Source: Corynebacterium kroppenstedtii
Lineage (GTDB): Bacteria > Actinomycetota > Actinomycetes > Mycobacteriales > Mycobacteriaceae
Assembly (NCBI RefSeq): GCF_003243515.1
Contig: NZ_QFRA01000001.1
Coordinates: 212,908 to 276,907 of the forward strand
DNA: 64,000 nt
Direction of reading: 5' to 3'
In this document: in pieces, positions 17,673-26,290 of the stretch
Position numbering within the stretch: position 1 is the stretch's first letter
Layout of the letters: each line of letters opens with the position of its first letter
Notes under the pieces: model-generated
Told to the model about the DNA's origin: nothing
Seen by the model: only the letters and a program-made list of their open reading frames with translations
The model's database searches: none
Program-made: the position numbers and the translations under genes

Positions 17673-18284
17673 GAAGCCTATCATACGGGGCAAACCTGTT
17701 GTTACCATACCGCGAGTACGCTTCACCAGGAAGACCGTGGAAAAAAGAGACATCGTAGAAAAGAATGATCCCTCAACCCATGTAGCCCCTGAGCCTATGC
17801 GACCCCTGAATTACGCGACGACCGTCAGAGGGGTTCGTGTGATGGCTTGACTAACACGTCGAGCAACGATTCACCCAATGGGGTGAGCACCGTCCATCCG
17901 AGAATCATAAGACGGAATCCCCCTCCATAAAGGGGGTGAACTTCTCGGTTAGCGCGGCGAGAAAAGAAAGCGTTACCTACGGAAACGAAGGTAGAGATGT
18001 GCAGCTTATAGCATTTTCCGTAGGCGCGGAACCGGGTTTTCAGAAAAATCAATGTGCACCGCCGTGAATATGATCGATGCATCACCTGGGTATAAGTTCA
18101 CATCTAGTTGCAGAGCACACACGGAGGACTTAGCCTCTGAATCATCCCCAGCCACCGGGGATGTCCCCAGAACGGGACACCGCCGGGGCGTCAGACAGAC
18201 ACAACTGTGTGGTGTCCGAGATGCTCCGGGCCAATGAAAAGGTCTTAACTTCTGAGCTTGTCCCTAAAGCTCCCCAGAAAAGAC
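17673..18284. other. Intergenic region rich in inverted repeats; no confident gene
   Basis: Between the guaB1 start and the small ORF at 18285 lie about 610 bases without a convincing gene. Several hairpins are visible: TCACCC/GGGTGA near 17870, CCCCCT/AGGGGG at 17919-17936, a 10-base perfect inverted repeat at 17976-18024, and a lone CATCCCC/GGGGATG palindrome at 18143-18163. An 86-codon reverse frame (17825-18085) ends RLMILGWTVLTPLGESLLDVLV but has no ribosome binding site and no recognisable domain. Confidence 0.5.
17976..18024. repeat. Ten-base perfect inverted repeat upstream of guaB1
   Basis: CCTACGGAAA (17976-17985) is matched by TTTCCGTAGG (18015-18024), with 29 bases between. It could be an operator pair or an RNA stem. 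No U-run follows on either strand, so it does not look like a terminator. Confidence 0.5.
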
Positions 18285-18545
18285 ATGATGGACTTCATTA
18301 TCCACATCAACGAGATCACGCAAGGTCCGATTAAGGATCTCCTCCTGGAGCTCAAAAATGTAAGTCTCCCCGCACTTCCTCCTGCACCGACACTGCCCAC
18401 ATTTAATATCACCTTCCCTGAGCAGGTTGGTGACTTTGCTCCTCGATTCCAGGTAACAACCGGTGACGTCAACATGCCGCTCTCCGGAAATTCCGGTGAC
18501 ACCAATATGCCTCTGAGTGGCAACCTCGCTCCGAAACTTGTCTGA
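18285..18545 (+). CDS. Small hypothetical protein with NMPLSGN repeat
   Basis: An 86-codon frame starting ATG-ATG at 18285 (a TTG nine codons upstream is possible). The N-terminal half is amphipathic (MDFIIHINEITQGPIKDLLLEL), then a proline-rich link (LPALPPAPTLPTFN), and a C-terminal half with two copies of NMPLSGN. There is no signal peptide and the ribosome binding site is weak (AGAAAAG). Small helical unprocessed proteins in Corynebacterium include PorA/PorH-type porins, but no similarity is evident. It may be a real short gene or chance. Confidence 0.35.
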   Translation: MMDFIIHINEITQGPIKDLLLELKNVSLPALPPAPTLPTFNITFPEQVGDFAPRFQVTTGDVNMPLSGNSGDTNMPLSGNLAPKLV

Positions 18546-18628
18546 GACGCTCAGCGAATCCGACTAGTGGAGCTGTTCCGGCCATAGCCGAGCAACAGGT
18601 AACCAGCCTCGTCTCGAAAAACGAACTC

Positions 18629-18670
18629 AGCCTGAACTATGTCTACTTAGGTGTAGGGATAGTTCAGGCT
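18629..18670. terminator. Bidirectional terminator-like hairpin
   Basis: AGCCTGAACTAT pairs with ATAGTTCAGGCT (12 bases), with an inner CTAC/GTAG stem. On the reverse strand a CGTTTTTCG run follows within a dozen bases, so it may stop leftward transcription as well as end the small ORF at 18285. Confidence 0.6.
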
Positions 18671-18726
18671 TGCACTTTGTAGCCTTGTGGCTTCAAGCGA
18701 TCTTACTGAGGCGACACGAATGTTAG

Positions 18727-18758
18727 AGCCCCTCACCATAAAACTGCGGTGAGGGGCT
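18727..18758 (-). terminator. Terminator downstream of tRNA-Arg(ACG)
   Basis: A perfect 11-base stem, AGCCCCTCACC with GGTGAGGGGCT and a 10-base loop, lying six bases past the 3' end of the reverse-strand tRNA-Arg gene. The T-run is weak. Confidence 0.7.
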
Positions 18759-18763
18759 TGCTG

Positions 18764-18836
18764 TGCGCCCGGAGGGATTCGAACCCCCAACCTTCTGATC
18801 CGTAGTCAGATGCTCTATCCGTTGAGCTACGGGCGC
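18764..18836 (-). tRNA. tRNA-Arg(ACG)
   Basis: A 73-nt cloverleaf on the reverse strand. The acceptor GCGCCCG pairs with CGGGCGC, with discriminator A and no encoded CCA. The anticodon stem TCTGA/TCAGA encloses CTACGGA, giving anticodon ACG. The T arm is GGTTCGAATCC. Its A34 is the substrate of TadA, encoded at 14179. Confidence 0.95.
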
Positions 18837-19039
18837 AACAGGGAAATATATTACACAGAGTCTGCCAGACCCCCAAATTCACTTTTTTATCAGGAAAAAT
18901 AGGGCACACAGCGCCGAAGGCACCACAGGTAAACCGGGTTAGATAGTAAAGTGTGTGTCTGATTTAACGCGTTCCAGCAGATCAGAATACGTAAATCAGG
19001 CTTGAATAAGGCCCTAGACCGTATTCAAACTCGTTTCTC

Positions 19040-19437
19040 GTTCAATCCACCGGAATGGCATCCACAAGTGCTAACCGCACGTTGGTGTACTTTCCACGTG
19101 ACTCCCAACACACCCCGATACCTCATATCTGCAGGCCACATGAAAAACGGCACTACCACCAAGGAACCATCAGATAGCAATGCAATAACCCTACCTGCGG
19201 CAGCTCAACAACCAGACACCGTAAAGATCAAACACTGGCCCAGACCTTCACAGCATCTCACCACTACCTCACCTCAACCGCCCCACTGGCCCGCATAGCA
19301 GCCGACACCGGCTGCTCGCGCTGGAATCTTGACCGCAGATTCCAACTATTCTGGCTTATCAATGTACCCGCTCCCGGTGACCCCGCTCGGACCTAGGACC
19401 ACATCATCATCGACGGCACCTACACCGACACCAGCTT
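19040..19437 (+). mobile_element. Degenerate IS1249/IS256-type transposase relic
   Basis: Fragments in two frames match transposases of the IS1249 type. One frame reads TPRYLISAGHMKNGTTTK (zinc-ribbon region). Another, from about 19255, reads LTSTAPLARIAADTGCSRW, then RRFQLFWLINVPAPGDP, a stop, and DHIIIDGTYTDTS, the region around the first catalytic Asp. Frameshifts, an internal stop and the missing C-terminal two thirds show it is dead. It directly abuts a second IS relic at 19438. No intact terminal repeats are seen. Confidence 0.65.
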
Positions 19438-19745
19438 GAGGTTATCCTCATTTAGTGGGCACCCTGTTTGTACGGATGTTGTGCCCGTAGGATAGGATGT
19501 TCATTGCGAGTCAGCAGCGCAAGACGTACACGCCGAAGTACCGGCGTGAGGCCGCTAAATTGGTGATTGAAACGCCACGCCCGATAGCCCGAGTGGACGA
19601 GGAGATCGGCGTCACTCCGGGACTTTTGGGTAAATGGGCCAAAAGCAAGCGCGAACGCCAATGCGCGGGTGATGGGATGAGTGAGGCAGACCTGCGGGCC
19701 GACAACGCTCGTTTGCGTCGTGAGTTTGCCGAAACCAAAATGGAC
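19438..19745 (+). mobile_element. IS3-family element fragment with truncated OrfA
   Basis: The segment begins with an IS end-like TGAGGTTATCCTCATTTAGT and an ATG at 19497. The reading frame KYRREAAKLVIETPRPIARV...GVTPGLLGKWAK...ADNARLRREFAETKMDN is the helix-turn-helix plus leucine-zipper OrfA of IS3-family transposases. It breaks off where FLKKA normally follows, and OrfB is absent. The frame continues into unrelated sequence to 19802. It inserted next to, or was left beside, the IS1249-type relic, between tRNA-Arg and tRNA-Ser. Confidence 0.75.
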
Positions 19746-19848
19746 AACTCTCCCCCAACGACACGCCGACCCCAGACACACTTTTGCTACTTAACCCCAT
19801 AGCCCCCCATTCCGTCCGCCCCGGCCTTCGACACTTAAGCCCGCAAAC

Positions 19849-19876
19849 GCCTACTTCACGAAAAGCGAAGTAGGCG
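19849..19876 (-). terminator. Terminator downstream of tRNA-Ser(GCT)
   Basis: CGCCTACTTC pairs with GAAGTAGGCG (10 bases, eight-base loop), 11 bases past the tRNA 3' end on the reverse strand. The U-run is poor. Confidence 0.65.
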
Positions 19877-19886
19877 CTAGACATGG

Positions 19887-19971
19887 CGGAGGTGAAAGGA
19901 TTTGAACCTTCGGACCCTTGCGAGTCAACTCCTTAGCAGGGAGCCCCATTCGGCCGCTCTGGCACACCTCC
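19887..19971 (-). tRNA. tRNA-Ser(GCT)
   Basis: An 85-nt class II tRNA on the reverse strand. The acceptor GGAGGTG pairs with CACCTCC, with discriminator G. The anticodon loop CTGCTAA gives anticodon GCT (Ser, AGY codons). It has a long variable arm and T arm GGTTCAAATCC. It follows the IS relics and is divergent from pat. Confidence 0.95.
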
Positions 19972-20219
19972 AGCGAAAGTCACGAGAAACAATGTCGATC
20001 TCGACCAGCTTCCACTGATTGAGAAACAACACGGCTGTCGCGAATTCCGTAGACGATACTACACGGGACCAACTGAAGAAGACAAACACCACCACCTACC
20101 ACGTCGGCACGCGAGCTGCCCCCTCACGAACCCGTACAGCCCCAACATTTCGCCACCCGCACTCACCGCACCTTTACTCCACTTTTGAGCCGGATAACCC
20201 TCGGCTTACCATTACAAGA

Positions 20220-21290
20220 ATGATCCGTCCCGACTTAGCCCAACTTCCCACGTACACGCCCGGCAGAAAGACCGACGACGCCCTCGTCTTAGCCAGCAAC
20301 GAAACCTCTGAACCGCCGTTACCCGCCGCGATTGAAGCGATGACATCCGCAGCGCACACTCTCAACCGCTACCCTCACATGGCAACCTCGCCCTTACATC
20401 ACGCCATCGCCAATCTCCACGGGGTCACCGTTAACGAGGTGACGATTGGATGTGGGTCCTCATCACTTCTGCAGCAGCTGATTCTGGCCACCTGTAAAGA
20501 CGGGGATGAAACACTCTTCGCATGGAGGTCGTTCGAGGCATACCCAATCCTCAGTAGAATCGCCGGAGCCACGCCTGTCCAGGTCCCCCTCGACAGCCAC
20601 CATCGCCACGACCTCAACGCCATGGCCGATGCCATTACCGACACAACGTCGCTTGTTATTTTATGTAACCCCAATAACCCAACGGGGACACTTGTTACAG
20701 AGGACGAACTAGAGGCCTTCTTCGCCCGCGTACCCGATCGCGTCACTGTATGTATCGACGAGGCATACCTAGATTACACCGACGACGAGCTCACACCGGA
20801 TTCACTGGGCCTTGTACGGCGGCACCCCAACGTTTGCTTCGCTCGAACGTTCTCTAAGTGTTATGGCCTGGCCGGCGCACGCGTTGGTTACATGATTGGA
20901 TCTCCCGAGATCATTAGCGCACTCAACCGCACCCAGGTCCCATTTTCGGTGAGCACGCTCGCCCATGATGCTGCGATCGCATGTCTCAACAATCCTGAAA
21001 GTAAAGCTGAGCGAGTTTCTCAGACGATTCCGCAGCGCCATCGCTTGCGCGACTTCCTCACTAAGGAATTCATCCACACATCGCAGTGGAACCTGACAGA
21101 GGATGACATTCCCGAGTCCCAGGCAAATTTCGTCTGGTTACATCTCGGGGAACAATCTGAAGCGTTCACAGACGCTTTAGCGAAGGAACATATCCTTATC
21201 CGATGCTTTAGCGGCGACGGAGTGCGGATAACAGTCACGAATTCTAAGGAGACCGATCAGCTCATTACTGCCCTTCGGTCTATCGCGTAG
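20220..21290 (+). CDS. pat: Aromatic/histidinol-phosphate-type aminotransferase (Pat)
   Basis: From ATG 20220 the product is 356 residues and starts MIRPDLAQLPTYTPGRK, the same start as the C. glutamicum aromatic aminotransferase Pat; an upstream TTG/ATG at 20019 would add 67 low-complexity residues. Motifs include GCGSSSLLQQL, FAWRSFEAYPI, NPNNPTGT, IDEAYLDY and the PLP lysine in RTFSKCYGLAGARVGY. It is a fold-type I class II aminotransferase; Pat prefers phenylpyruvate and other aromatic keto acids, while HisC uses histidinol phosphate. The FAWRSFEAYP variant and the start favour Pat. A C-terminal insert (SQWNLTEDDIPE) makes it slightly long. No good ribosome binding site precedes the ATG, so translation may be leaderless or the start may differ. 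Confidence 0.85.
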   Translation: MIRPDLAQLPTYTPGRKTDDALVLASNETSEPPLPAAIEAMTSAAHTLNRYPHMATSPLHHAIANLHGVTVNEVTIGCGSSSLLQQLILATCKDGDETLFAWRSFEAYPILSRIAGATPVQVPLDSHHRHDLNAMADAITDTTSLVILCNPNNPTGTLVTEDELEAFFARVPDRVTVCIDEAYLDYTDDELTPDSLGLVRRHPNVCFARTFSKCYGLAGARVGYMIGSPEIISALNRTQVPFSVSTLAHDAAIACLNNPESKAERVSQTIPQRHRLRDFLTKEFIHTSQWNLTEDDIPESQANFVWLHLGEQSEAFTDALAKEHILIRCFSGDGVRITVTNSKETDQLITALRSIA

Positions 21291-21377
21291 AGCCCTCCCT
21301 GCCTTCTCGTACGCAGGCCAGTTCCGATTCCACATCTCCGCTTCTGACACTGTCTTGTCTGCTAGCGAGTACGAGAG

Positions 21378-21808
21378 TTACTTTGCGTGAGCAGTAACAA
21401 CCGTCTCGCTATCGCTGCGGAAAGCCTTGGAATACGGGCACATGGCGTCGGCCTTCTCCGCAAAATCCTTCGCCTGCTCCTCAGAAACACCGAAGATGGT
21501 GACATCTAGAGCAGCCTTAATCCTGAAGCCGCCGTCCTTCTCATCTGTCACCAGAGAGCACTCGTCGGTAACTTCTGGGGTTTTGTCCAGATCAGTGCCC
21601 CCTGCTTGGCAATCAACTGAAGCGCACTGTTGAAGCACGCAGCCCAGCCTGCGGCGACCAACTGCTCGGGGTTCGTGCCTTCACCAGATCCGCCCATGGC
21701 CTTCGGTGGACGAACGTCCAGATCAATGTGCCCATCGTCGCTAACTACGTGGCCGTCTCGGCCGCCACCCGTAGAGGTCACGCACGCGGTGTACAAAGCA
21801 TCAGACAT
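21378..21808 (-). pseudogene. ohr: Ohr/OsmC organic hydroperoxide reductase, frameshifted
   Basis: The reverse strand starts MSDALYTACVTSTGGGRDGHV at 21808 and runs through PEQLVAAGWAACFNSALQLIAKQ, which contains the first redox Cys. The frame then changes to GGTDLDKTPEVTDECSL...ADAMCPYSKAFRSDSETV, which contains the second redox Cys. The switch falls in a run of five G (CCCCC at 21598-21602 on the + strand); six G would restore one continuous frame of about 143 residues, the normal Ohr length. Ohr detoxifies organic hydroperoxides with the two cysteines. As written the gene is split; a sequencing undercall is likely. It lies downstream of katA, in the same direction. Confidence 0.85.
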
Positions 21809-21861
21809 AATTACTCCTCACTTCATCGTCGGTACGAAACACCACCCACGGTACGCGGAAA

Positions 21862-21899
21862 CCCCGATCCCTTCACCCCTGTGAAGAACGGACCGGGGC
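21862..21899 (-). terminator. Putative terminator between katA and ohr
   Basis: On the reverse strand CCCCGGTCC...TTCAC/GTGAA...GATCGGGG forms a two-part stem followed by TTTCC. It lies 75 bases past the katA stop and before the ohr start. Confidence 0.45.
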
Positions 21900-21973
21900 T
21901 AAAACCGGAGTAATTGCGCTAAGGCTACAGGGTTATGTCGCCGTCGACGCCCCTACCATCACCACTACTATCC

Positions 21974-23629
21974 CTACTTCGACGCAGTAAAGCGCTTTTC
22001 GACTTCCGCGCCCAACCACTCGTCAACGTGGGTCCAGTACTTAAAAGCCTGCTTGGCGACCTGGTCGGACACACCGGCCATAGCGCCGACAATGTTGTTG
22101 GCCAAGCGGTCACGGGCGAAGTCGTCCATGACGTTCCGAACTAAGTCGCCAGCCTGGGAGAAATCATCGTCCTCTGGATGACGAACATAGGCACCGCGAG
22201 TTAAATCGCCGCCATAGTTGTCATCCCAAAGACCGAGTTCTTCAGCAGCACCTAAGCCGGACTCCTGACCGCGGCCAAAACCATACTTCGACTCGCCGAA
22301 CTCAATGTCTTTCTGCACAGCACCGGCGCCCTCAGCGTCAGTACCGTCGACATCCATGTACCCGCCCCCTCGCTCAAAGCGGTTCGGCGAATACGTCGGC
22401 TCAGAGGCCGGCGGGAAATCATACACAGCGGCACCATCCTTGGCGTAGCTGTTCACCGGGCATACTGGCCGGTTAACCGGAATTTGATCAGCATTAACAC
22501 CTAGGCGGTAGCGCTTTGCATCGGCGTAGGCGAAAGCACGAGAGAGCAGCATCTTATCCGGCGAGAGCCCAATCCCCAGGACCAGGTTCGACGGCTCAAA
22601 TGCCGCGGATTCCACCTGCGCAAAGAAGTTCTCCGGGTTACGGTTCAACGTGAAGTGCCCCACTGGAATCAGCGGATAATCTTTCTGGCTCCATGTCTTC
22701 GTCAAATCGAACGGGTTGACTTTGTAGCCAGCGGCTTCTTCCAAGGGCATAATCTGAACTTTGACGTCCCACGTTGGATAATCTCCACGCTCGATCGCCG
22801 CGTACAGATCCTCGCGGTGACTATCAGTATCTTGGCCTACCAGTTGCGCGGCGTCCTCGTCGGTCAGGAAATCCCATCCCTGGCGGGTCTTGAAATGATA
22901 CTTAATCCAGAACCGCTCCCCTTTGGCGTTGATCCACTGGTACGTGTGGGAGCCGAACCCGTCCATATTGCGGAAGGTCTTCGGGATTCCGCGGTCGCCC
23001 ATCAAGTAGGTCACCTGGTGTGCACTCTCCGGGGTGCGAGTCCAGAAGTCCCAGCGCATGTCGGCGTCGATCGTGCCGCGGCCCGCGAGCCGCTTCTGGG
23101 AACGGATGAAGTCCGGGAATTTGATGCCATCACGAATAAAGAAGATTGGGGTGTTATTGCCGACGAGATCGTAGTTGCCCTCATTGGTGTAGAACTTCAG
23201 GGCAAAGCCACGGACATCGCGCCAAGCGTCCGGGCTGCCTTGCTCTCCGGCGACAGTCGAAAAGCGGGCAAGCATGGGAGTAACTCGCCCCGGCTGGAAC
23301 AGGTCCGCTTTCGTGTACTGCGATACGTCTTCCGTGATCGTGAGCTCACCGAATGCGCCCGAACCCTTCGCGTGAACAACGCGCTCTGGGATCCGCTCAC
23401 GGTTGAAGTGCGCCAGCTTTTCCACCAGCGACACATCGTGCAAAGCGATGGGGCCTTCACGGCCGACGGTCACGCTGTGTTCCTCAGATGCGTTCGGAGC
23501 GCCGTTGACCCGGGTTGAAATGCTCCGACCATTCGCTTGCGGGGCACCATGACCGGTGACGGGGCACACTCCGCGTTGCGCAACGTCGTCTGAGGTAAAA
23601 CGCTGATCGTGCGAACTATCGTTCGACAT
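21974..23629 (-). CDS. katA: Catalase
   Basis: A monofunctional haem catalase of 551 residues. The distal His is in PERVVHAKG (His86), the catalytic Asn in LVGNNTPIFF (about 158-159), and the proximal Tyr in AYADAKRYRLG. It has an N-terminal extension of about 30 residues containing VCPVTGHGAP. The C-terminal region is slightly longer than in small-subunit clade 3 enzymes and ends with a helical domain. It converts hydrogen peroxide to water and oxygen in the cytosol. Start ATG at 23629 has a GGAGGAT element upstream. It is divergent from sigC with about 200 bases between, the same arrangement as in C. glutamicum. Confidence 0.97.
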   Translation of the reverse strand: MSNDSSHDQRFTSDDVAQRGVCPVTGHGAPQANGRSISTRVNGAPNASEEHSVTVGREGPIALHDVSLVEKLAHFNRERIPERVVHAKGSGAFGELTITEDVSQYTKADLFQPGRVTPMLARFSTVAGEQGSPDAWRDVRGFALKFYTNEGNYDLVGNNTPIFFIRDGIKFPDFIRSQKRLAGRGTIDADMRWDFWTRTPESAHQVTYLMGDRGIPKTFRNMDGFGSHTYQWINAKGERFWIKYHFKTRQGWDFLTDEDAAQLVGQDTDSHREDLYAAIERGDYPTWDVKVQIMPLEEAAGYKVNPFDLTKTWSQKDYPLIPVGHFTLNRNPENFFAQVESAAFEPSNLVLGIGLSPDKMLLSRAFAYADAKRYRLGVNADQIPVNRPVCPVNSYAKDGAAVYDFPPASEPTYSPNRFERGGGYMDVDGTDAEGAGAVQKDIEFGESKYGFGRGQESGLGAAEELGLWDDNYGGDLTRGAYVRHPEDDDFSQAGDLVRNVMDDFARDRLANNIVGAMAGVSDQVAKQAFKYWTHVDEWLGAEVEKRFTASK

Positions 23630-23833
23630 GGATCCTCCTTCTCATGTGGTGAGCTCACGTCGTCGTCATTCAGGGGTAAAGAGCCCACCAGTCGTGCGAT
23701 ACATGTTTAACTGTACCCTATTAAAGTTCTTTCCGCCTAGAGGTTTTTAATATTAATGCGGGATGGATCCATAGCCTTCCTACAGACCCCTGGTAGAGGT
23801 GACTTTCTCCATCAACTTGGTAAGGTGAATACC

Positions 23834-24442
23834 GTGACAAGACATGACAAGGACGACGCACGCGTCACAGCATTAGCTCTCCGTGCCGGCCAGGGGGATC
23901 GAGCCGCACTCACCGAGTTCATCCGACGCACCCAAAAGGACGTCTGGCGTCTCCTTGCTCACCTTGCCGACACTGACCGCGCCGACGATCTCACTCAAGA
24001 GACCTACCTGCGCATCATTTCTGCATTGCCGACGTTTGCGGGCCGCTCGAGTGCGCGCACGTGGCTGCTTTCCGTTGCGCGACGGGTGTGGGTGGATAGC
24101 GTCCGACATGACATGGCTCGGCCACGCTCGACCGGTACGGAATGGGAAACCGTGGCTGATCAGCACACGGCGACGAACATTGCCGCCAGCAGTTCCTGGT
24201 CGGACTGGGTCGACGTGCAGCTTCTTATGGAGAATTTGGACCCGGACCGCCGAGAAGCGCTCATCCTTACGCAGGTCTTGGGATACACCTACGACGAGGC
24301 AGCAACAATCGTCGGGGTTCGCGTGGGAACGATACGGTCGCGGGTAGCTCGAGCGCGTGCTGACCTTATCGACGCAACCTCAAACCAAGCGACGAAAAAA
24401 CACCGTCACCTCAGCGCTGTGCAGGAACGCGCGCTCGGGTAG
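23834..24442 (+). CDS. sigC: ECF-type RNA polymerase sigma factor SigC
   Basis: The product (202 residues) has sigma region 2 (ADDLTQETYLRIISALPTFAGRSSARTWLLSVARRVWVDS) and region 4 (LDPDRREALILTQVLGYTYDEAATIVGVRVGTIRSRVARARADL). GTG 23834 is preferred: AAGG sits eight bases upstream. Longer in-frame starts exist back to 23756. The position between katA and asd matches SigC of C. glutamicum, which controls respiratory-chain genes such as those for the bd oxidase and haem A synthesis. No anti-sigma gene is adjacent. Confidence 0.9.
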   Translation: MTRHDKDDARVTALALRAGQGDRAALTEFIRRTQKDVWRLLAHLADTDRADDLTQETYLRIISALPTFAGRSSARTWLLSVARRVWVDSVRHDMARPRSTGTEWETVADQHTATNIAASSSWSDWVDVQLLMENLDPDRREALILTQVLGYTYDEAATIVGVRVGTIRSRVARARADLIDATSNQATKKHRHLSAVQERALG

Positions 24443-24524
24443 GCGCTATCGCTACCCGATTCGCTAGCAGTATGAGCTAAATGGGGAGCCCCCCGACCCC
24501 CTCACACAGCTCAGGCCAACTCCC

Positions 24525-25577
24525 CTACACCAGCAATTCAGCGATCTGAATGGTGTTCAACGCAGCACCCTTACGCAGGTTGTCGCCCGCCACAACAAGT
24601 ACCAAACCACGATCATCGTCGATAGTTTGATCCTGGCGAATGCGTCCCACGAGACAATCGTCGATACCCGCCGATTCCAGAGGCGTCGGCACATCGACAA
24701 CCTCAACGCCCGGGGCTTTATCTAGCAACTCGCGGGCACGTTCCGGCGTAATCGACCGGGCGAATTCGGCGTGAACCACCATGGTGTGCCCAGTGAACAC
24801 CGGGATCCGCACACACGTGCCGGCCACTTTCAAATCGGGGGTATTCAGGATCTTCCGAGATTCATTACGCAGCTTCTGCTCTTCATCAGTCTCATCAGAG
24901 CCATCATCAACGTAATTCCCGGCAAAAGGCAACGCATTGAACGCGATCGGCGCTACATACGGGCCATAGCCAAGCTTCTCTTCATCAATGACACGCTGTA
25001 CGCCGGAACCATCATGCGCAAGGTCGACGTCGTCACGCTTCTCGACAGCATCTGTCTGCTCTTTCAAGGCCTTCACGCCGGCCAAACCGGAACCCGACAC
25101 CGCCTGGTAGGAGGCCACGTGCAGGACTTTCAGGTCCGCCTCGTCGTGGAGGATCTTGAGAACAGGCATCGCAGCCATCGTGGTGCAGTTCGGGTTAGCG
25201 ATAATCCCCTTGACCGCCTTGTCCTTGTCGCCGGGGTTAACCTCGGACACGATCAGCGGGACCTCGGGGTCCTTGCGCCAAGCGCTCGAATTATCGACGA
25301 CGGTGGCACCTGCGGCTGCGAACCGTGGTGCCTGCTCTTTCGACACCGCACCACCGGCGGAGAAAATCGCGATGTCGATGCCTTTGAGGTCCTCATCGGA
25401 GGTTGCGGCAACATCCTCGACCACGACGTCGTCGCCACGGAAAGGCAATGTTGCTCCCGAGCTTCTGGACGAGGCGAAGAAACGAACCTTATCGCAGGGG
25501 AAATTGCGTTCCTCCAGGATGGAGCGCATGACGCGCCCCACTTGTCCAGTAGCTCCAACGACGGCAATGGCGGTCAT
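24525..25577 (-). CDS. asd: Aspartate-semialdehyde dehydrogenase
   Basis: A 350-residue enzyme with VVGATGQVGRVM (NADP site), the catalytic Cys131 in NPNCTTMAAMPVL, and the substrate-binding VRIPVFTGHTMVVHAEF. It reduces aspartyl phosphate to aspartate semialdehyde for lysine, threonine, methionine and diaminopimelate synthesis. It follows lysC by 80 bases, in the same direction: the standard corynebacterial lysC-asd operon. Confidence 0.97.
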   Translation of the reverse strand: MTAIAVVGATGQVGRVMRSILEERNFPCDKVRFFASSRSSGATLPFRGDDVVVEDVAATSDEDLKGIDIAIFSAGGAVSKEQAPRFAAAGATVVDNSSAWRKDPEVPLIVSEVNPGDKDKAVKGIIANPNCTTMAAMPVLKILHDEADLKVLHVASYQAVSGSGLAGVKALKEQTDAVEKRDDVDLAHDGSGVQRVIDEEKLGYGPYVAPIAFNALPFAGNYVDDGSDETDEEQKLRNESRKILNTPDLKVAGTCVRIPVFTGHTMVVHAEFARSITPERARELLDKAPGVEVVDVPTPLESAGIDDCLVGRIRQDQTIDDDRGLVLVVAGDNLRKGAALNTIQIAELLV

Positions 25578-25657
25578 CAGGTGATTCCTCCCAGACAGTA
25601 CGGATCAGCCAAACAAAACAAGCCAGGCCAGGTGAAACCTAGCAGTGAAACTCCAGC

Positions 25658-26290
25658 TTAGCGCCCTGTTCCAGCATAGACAACGGCCTCTTCGTCGCCA
25701 CCCAGTGCAAAACGCTCATGCAAGGCGCGGGTGGCTTTCTCCAGATCCGAATCACGGATCAGCACAGAAATACGAATTTCCGACGTAGAAATGAGCTCTA
25801 TGTTCACACCGGCGTCACGGAGTGCTTCACAAAAATCAGCGGTGACACCGGGGTGCGACTTCATTCCTGCGCCCACCAGCGACACTTTGCCGACGTGATC
25901 GTCGAACAACACGCGGGGCTGGGCCGTCGCTGCGGATTCCGACGCCCCCGATCCAGGCTTCATCGAGGCCTTCGCCGCATCGGCCGGCGTATCGGACACC
26001 GGCACCGTCGGATTCTCATCCCGCGGCACCTCGCACAGTTTCTTCAGCATTTCAACCGCGCGTGAAGCGTCGGCACGCGGACAAGTAAATGTGATGTCGG
26101 TCTTGTTATCGGACAGCGACGACACATTCTGCAGCACCATATCGATATTGATCTCTGCGTCAGAGACAGCCCGGAAGATGCGAGCCGCTTCTCCCGGTGT
26201 ATCCGGAATACCTAAAACGGTAATCTTCGCTTCTGATTTGTCGGTAGCCACACCGGTAAGTACTGCTTCTTCCACGGGAATATCCTCCAT
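25658..26290 (-). other. Internal translation start for aspartokinase beta subunit
   Basis: ATG at 26288-26290 opens MEDIPVEEAVLTG in frame within lysC. In C. glutamicum the equivalent Met is a real secondary start producing the small regulatory subunit. Assignment here is by that position match only. Confidence 0.6.

Noticed and set aside
17825..18085. 86-codon reverse ORF upstream of guaB1
   Set aside because: Weak initiation context and no recognisable domain; it overlaps an inverted-repeat region.
18143..18163. CATCCCC...GGGGATG palindrome resembling a type I-E CRISPR repeat core
   Set aside because: Single copy; no regularly spaced second repeat or spacer within several kilobases and no cas genes.
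18837..19886. Active insertion sequence
   Set aside because: Both transposase relics are truncated and frameshifted, with no paired terminal repeats.
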